DNA of 64,000 nt from the NCBI RefSeq assembly GCF_018687715.1, contig NC_056755.1, positions 19,784,001 through 19,848,000 of the forward strand, read 5' to 3'. Source of the stretch: Carya illinoinensis (lineage: Eukaryota > Streptophyta > Magnoliopsida > Fagales > Juglandaceae). The notes beneath the pieces are model-generated. The model had not been told where the DNA came from and did no database searches. It worked only from the letters and a program-made list of their open reading frames with translations. Shown here piece by piece: positions 60,232 to 64,000 of the stretch (positions are counted from its first letter, which is position 1; every line of letters begins with the position of its first letter). A program made the position numbers and the translations under genes.

Positions 60232-62714
60232 TTACATAAACTTGAGATTCTTAGCCTCATGTTTGAGACGCTCATTCTTTTCATGCAATATCATGTCATT
60301 CTTATCCATGAGAACTGGCAAACAGAATGAAGAATCTAATAGAGATTTTGTGACGCCTCCAAATTCCCACGCACGAACACGGGAAAATCGAGATATCCGG
60401 ATGGTGACAACCCGGGTCACCACCCTAACGACAGGTGCCAAGTGTGTACAAAGGCAACATATGTGCACGCAGAAACACGCAGCGGATAACGAAAGTCATA
60501 CAACTAAGTACCAGAATTTTTCTTAACGTAATACAAGCTGTTCAAAACATATATAAAATATTATAAAACGCTAACATAGCTTTAAACCAAAACAAAGCAT
60601 AACATCAGCAACCCGACGGAGCCGCATCCTCGGGCTCAACCTGCTCCTCCTCATCCTCAAAACCTGCACCAAAAGCTACGGAACCAAAAATGGTACCGCA
60701 GGCAAGTAAAACCCAAACACTACCAGATAAAAAGACATAGAACTCAAACAAAATGCATGAAGCATGCCCGATGCACAAATCCCATAAAACATGATTTTTC
60801 CACACACGCCAAAAATCACATTTGGCCAAAAAACATATCCTTTCCAAAAATCACGCCAAAAGTCACATTTGGCCTCGATAACCGTCTCAACCAAAAACCA
60901 TTTTATCCGTATGCACCATGACCTCCCCTAGAGGTCATCCGCACACCCTGGCTCCAGTGTCACACCGCAGAGTACCACTATGCACGTGACACCTAAGGAG
61001 CGATGCCCAGTTCCACGCCCCGCGTGTTCGTAGCCAAGCATCCTCTAGCCCTCACCAGCGAAGGGCCACAGAGTCGGTGCGTAGGGCGATGCCCAGTTCC
61101 TCGCCCGGCGCGTTCGTAGCCAAGCAACCCCTAGCCCCTGCTCCCGTCGTCGCCCAGCGACAACCCAGGGGACATCACTCAGTTTATTCTTCTCCCGAGT
61201 GACCAGAGGAGCTCCACCGGGATAATACCCCATCCCGGCTTGGGGTCGTGATACACACGCACCCGTAAGTCCACTTACGCCAATACACAGGCTTTTCACA
61301 CTTAAACAAAAATACACGTGCATGCACCATGTAAATGCCATATCAATGCACAAAAATAAACAACCAACATATATCAATTAAACAAGCAACTCCGTCCTCC
61401 ATCCATCCGACCCCTGAACTCCTCGGACTCAGTCCAGAATCAACCAACTAGCAGTAATAAATTATTGAATGAGCAATATATATTTAAATCTGAAAACAGG
61501 GTTTGGAAAATACTTACAGCGCTATACGGTAATTTTAGAAAACACCCGGTGTTGCAAACGGCGGAGAAAAAGTAACGTTACAGTGAAAATTCACTGTGGC
61601 CATAGGTTGTGAAATACCCACTTTTGAACGGGGACAAACCAGGGCTTGGGATTGATAGGGAATGGTCTAGAGATGATTGTGAAGCTATTGGAAGTGGTGG
61701 GTGGCCGTGGGTGGTGGCGAAAACGCCGGAGAGATGCCGGATTTCCCAAAAAGGAAAGCTAGCTCGTGGGAGCTGTTCCGGTGGTCGTTGGAGGCCGAAA
61801 ATAGGTGGGTTAGGACGGCAAGGGACCGGTGATGAAGTAGTGAAGAAATGGTGGCCGGAGGTGGAGCGACGGCGGTGGATCGGAGAAAAACCCGTGCAGG
61901 CTTTAAAGGGATTTTTCGGCCAAACGGCCAGCCGGATGGGGGTGGGAATTGGTCGGGAGGTGCGCTGGAGGGAGGGGAGTCGAACGGTGGCGGCGGTGAG
62001 CCGCACGGTGGCCAGACGGCGGCAGGTCGAGGGGTTGAAGCGCTCCGGCGTGAGAGAGGAGGAGAGAGAGAGAAGGACGGGGGGTCGACGCGGGAAGGGG
62101 AAGAAAAAAAAAAGAAAAGAAAGAAAAAAGAGAAAAAGAAAGGAAAAAGAAAGAAGAAAAAAGAGAAAAAGGAAAAAGAAAAAGGAAAAAAAAGAAAAGA
62201 GGTGTAGGGAAAGAAGATGAGGTCTAATCCTCATTCCGGGAAAACAAAAACTAAACCGCCGCAACGAGATTAAAAACTGTAAACAACTAAAAGAAAAAAA
62301 CACATAATCAAATAAATTAAAAACCAATTTTAAAACGCAATAAATTAAAATAAATAAACTAATATATTAATTAAAATAAAAACAATCATTTCAGCGAAAA
62401 TACAAGCGAAAGCGGGTCATCACAGATTTCAACTGTTTATTTTTCTGCCGAATAATTTCTTCCCTTGTGTGAGACTCTTGAACAATTCGTTAAAGTAAAA
62501 TAATTTATTCTTTAAGCTTTTCAACCTCATAGTTTCCGACTTGTAGTTGCTGGGAAAAAGCAATAATAGAGGAGGAGTAGCGAGTCCCAAGACTCACCAA
62601 GTCGTAGATAGCATCTAAATCTGACTTATTAGCCAAATTATTATTTTCTTGTTGCAACATAGTACCAATGGCAGCTGCAGAAAGTACAGGAGGTTGCGTT
62701 GCAGAATACCTCAT
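60232..62714 (-). pseudogene. Antisense ORF in the SIRE 3' region, split by a solo LTR
   Basis: On the strand opposite pol, ATG at 62712-62714 starts MRYSATQPPVLSAAAIG, then ENNNLANKSDLDAIYDLVSL, SSSIIAFSQQLQVGNYEVEK. After two TAA codons it continues QESHTREEIIRQKNKQLKS to the LTR insertion, and resumes beyond it as LLDSSFCLPVLMDKNDM, then HEKNERLKHEAKNLKFM and TAA at 60232-60234. With the LTR and one TSD copy removed it is exactly 402 bp (134 codons). The C-terminal half looks coiled-coil-forming. It is tail-to-tail with pol, 50 bp away. Function unknown; I do not recognise the family. Confidence 0.65.
60349..62424 (-). mobile_element. Chromovirus solo LTR, copy 3
   Basis: 2076 bp, TGTGACGCCTCC at the left and GGGTCATCACA at the right, flanked by the perfect TSD GATTT (60344-60348 and 62425-62429). 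Same LTR family as 8109, 16489 and 23667. No internal region. Confidence 0.93.
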
Positions 62715-63307
62715 GGATGGATCTAGAGAAATGTTAGAAGAATGAGCTATTGAGAAAAGAATTGAAAGCTTAAAACAAAAATGTTAAAAGAATACAAATG
62801 AGTTATAGAGATGAGAAGAAAATTTGATGCGGATTGGATGAATTTTAAGACTGATTTTATAGAGATAGCATAAAGAACAAGACGAGTTATCATCCAAGTC
62901 AAAGTATAATGTGATTTTCTTTTACCAATTGGTGAAAATGACATTTTTTAAGAAACTCGGAGCCCTTACTCTCATTTGTCAACAACATCAAGCGATTTTT
63001 TCAAATCTCCAGCCACACTTGTCTGGTCATGGACGGATCCATTTTTTCAACTATATACAGTTTCTACTAACACACCATTTTTTTAGTCCATTTACTTGCT
63101 GCAGATCCTTTTTAATGATGCCAAAAGGGGGAGAAGTATTAGACTAGAACATTAATATTATTTGAATTGCTAAACTTGCTATATATGTTTGGAATAATAT
63201 TTATACTTTTGCTTAAAAAATTAACGCACATTTTCAGGAGGAGCTTAAGTATTAATATAAGTTTCAAGTTCTATCAAGTATTTGTCATCATAAAAAAGTG
63301 AGAGATT
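62430..63307 (+). other. SIRE 3' untranslated region and polypurine tracts
   Basis: Holds most of the antisense ORF on the minus strand. CCAAAAGGGGGAGAAG at 63121-63136 is a strong polypurine tract, and AAAAAAGTGAGAGAT lies next to the 3' LTR. No sense env-like frame is convincing here. Confidence 0.6.
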
Positions 63308-64000
63308 GTTGAACCCAAGATTTCAAGTTTTGTGTAATTATATATCTACACATGAATTTTGATAATAACAAATAAATTCAAAAAATAAAGAAGTCTTAAA
63401 CTCAAGTTGTCTACACAATGAAGTCAAGCACATAAAAAAAACAAGCATGAGCAAGAAGGAAATAAGTTCACATTAAAATCATAGAGTAATGTTGTAAATC
63501 TCTTAAAAATTCAAAATTAGGATTAAAACTTAAAATTAATATTTTATCATAAAGCATTAAATACATTTTCAACATGTACATGAATATTTTAAAAATTAAA
63601 TTTAAAAATTATGAAAAATGATTGATTGTCATCTTTCATATGTGCATGTTTTATTTGAATATTTTCAAAAGTGATTGATTTTTTTTTTACTTACGCAAAA
63701 GGTAGATGTTTTTGTTTGAAAAAATTGAAAAGTAAAGTGTGCTCCTTTTGTCATATGCAAAAAGTAAAAATATTAGATTTGAAAATTTTGAAAAGTAAAG
63801 TGTGATTTTTTTGTCATATGCCAAAGTAAAATATTAGATTTGAAGTTTTTGAAAAATGAATGATGTTGTCTTTGACAATTGAAAAAGAATAACCTTTTAT
63901 TTGAATTTTTTTGAAAAAGTGAATGATGTTGTTTTTGACATGTGAATCTTTTTAATTTTGAATATGAAGTCTCATATGCCTATAAATAGATCATTTGAGA
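63308..64000 (+). repeat. SIRE-type 3' LTR, cut by the window end
   Basis: TGTTGAACCCAAGATTTC at 63308 matches the 5' LTR start at 54531 and stays aligned to the window edge. Compared with the 5' copy it shows many G to A changes. Confidence 0.9.

Larger units (their letters stand above)
54531..64000 (+). mobile_element. SIRE/Maximus-type copia, runs off the window
   Basis: 5' LTR 54531 to about 55843, leader with two PBS-like sites, gag, protease, GAG-pre-integrase, RT, RNase H, a long 3' region with an antisense frame, PPT, and the first 693 bp of the 3' LTR. The integrase core is missing. Interrupted by a chromovirus solo LTR at 60349-62424. Several stops and frameshifts; non-autonomous now. 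Confidence 0.9.

Noticed and set aside
62100..62200. AAG/GAA-rich plus-strand frames encoding Lys/Glu runs in LTR copies
   Set aside because: Simple purine tract, not a nuclear-localisation or histone-like protein.
61578..62327. Long minus-strand reading frame (249 codons) in a chromovirus LTR, with counterparts at 9571-10053, 17830-18375 and 25115-25561
   Set aside because: It lies wholly in noncoding LTR DNA. The protein would be poly-F/L/S then poly-P, reflecting a CT-rich tract that lacks stops, and different copies are open in different frames.
1..64000. CRISPR arrays, bacterial operons, tRNA or rRNA genes
   Set aside because: The direct repeats seen are LTRs, microsatellites or minisatellites. 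I found no A/B-box tRNA fold or rRNA sequence, and the gene structure is eukaryotic.

Overview
The window reads as repeat-rich plant nuclear DNA, most likely from a woody eudicot. The evidence is plant-type introns, plant Ty1/copia and Ty3/gypsy chromovirus lineages, PIF/Harbinger-like MITEs ending in CTCATCTCATCTC, and remnants of P450, GH9 and PPR genes. The MITE style recalls Fagales (walnut, pecan or oak relatives), but that is only a guess. The only complete ordinary gene I can support is a seven-exon tyrosine-aminotransferase-like gene at 38939-45742 (+). Nearly everything else is transposable elements, whole, truncated or nested, plus gene fragments.

Left part (1-15.1 kb): an LTR-like stretch and hairpin-rich AT DNA are followed by a truncated minus-strand copia (gag plus LTR, 1440-2800) and a LINE-type DUF4283 scrap. 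Next is a decayed plus-strand copia (copia A, 3278-15087). Its integrase is split by a large LTR-like insertion (6188-11452), which itself carries a chromovirus solo LTR (8109-10170, TSD AGATT).

Middle left (15.1-29.4 kb): a LINE/L1 relic appears in three pieces (endonuclease, linker, reverse transcriptase). It is split by a nearly complete minus-strand Tekay/Del-type chromovirus (16489-25738, TSD TGGGT), a CACTA-like MITE, a foldback element and an internally deleted copia (27060-28817). The chromovirus keeps both LTRs, PBS, PPT, gag, protease, RT, RNase H, integrase and a chromodomain-like tail. It also appears to carry a 97-bp spliceosomal-type intron at the gag/protease boundary.

Middle (29.4-38.8 kb): AT-rich intergenic DNA holds MITEs, microsatellites and the LTR-PBS-gag end of another gypsy element (32495-34860).

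Gene island (38.8-53.1 kb): the aminotransferase gene, whose large introns hold a GC-rich block, a PPR pseudogene and MITE-like DNA. Then come a MITE carrying a 326-bp solo LTR (TSD TATTT), a CYP714-like P450 pseudogene and a GH9 endoglucanase fragment (both minus strand), a 160-bp tandem duplication, and a LINE RNase H-like fragment.

Right end (54.5-64.0 kb): a SIRE/Maximus-type copia runs off the window. It lacks the integrase core and carries an antisense reading frame between pol and the 3' LTR. A third, independent chromovirus LTR insertion (60349-62424, TSD GATTT) interrupts that frame. Three unlinked copies of one chromovirus family, each with a perfect 5-bp TSD, and two of them solo LTRs, show repeated insertion followed by LTR-LTR recombination.
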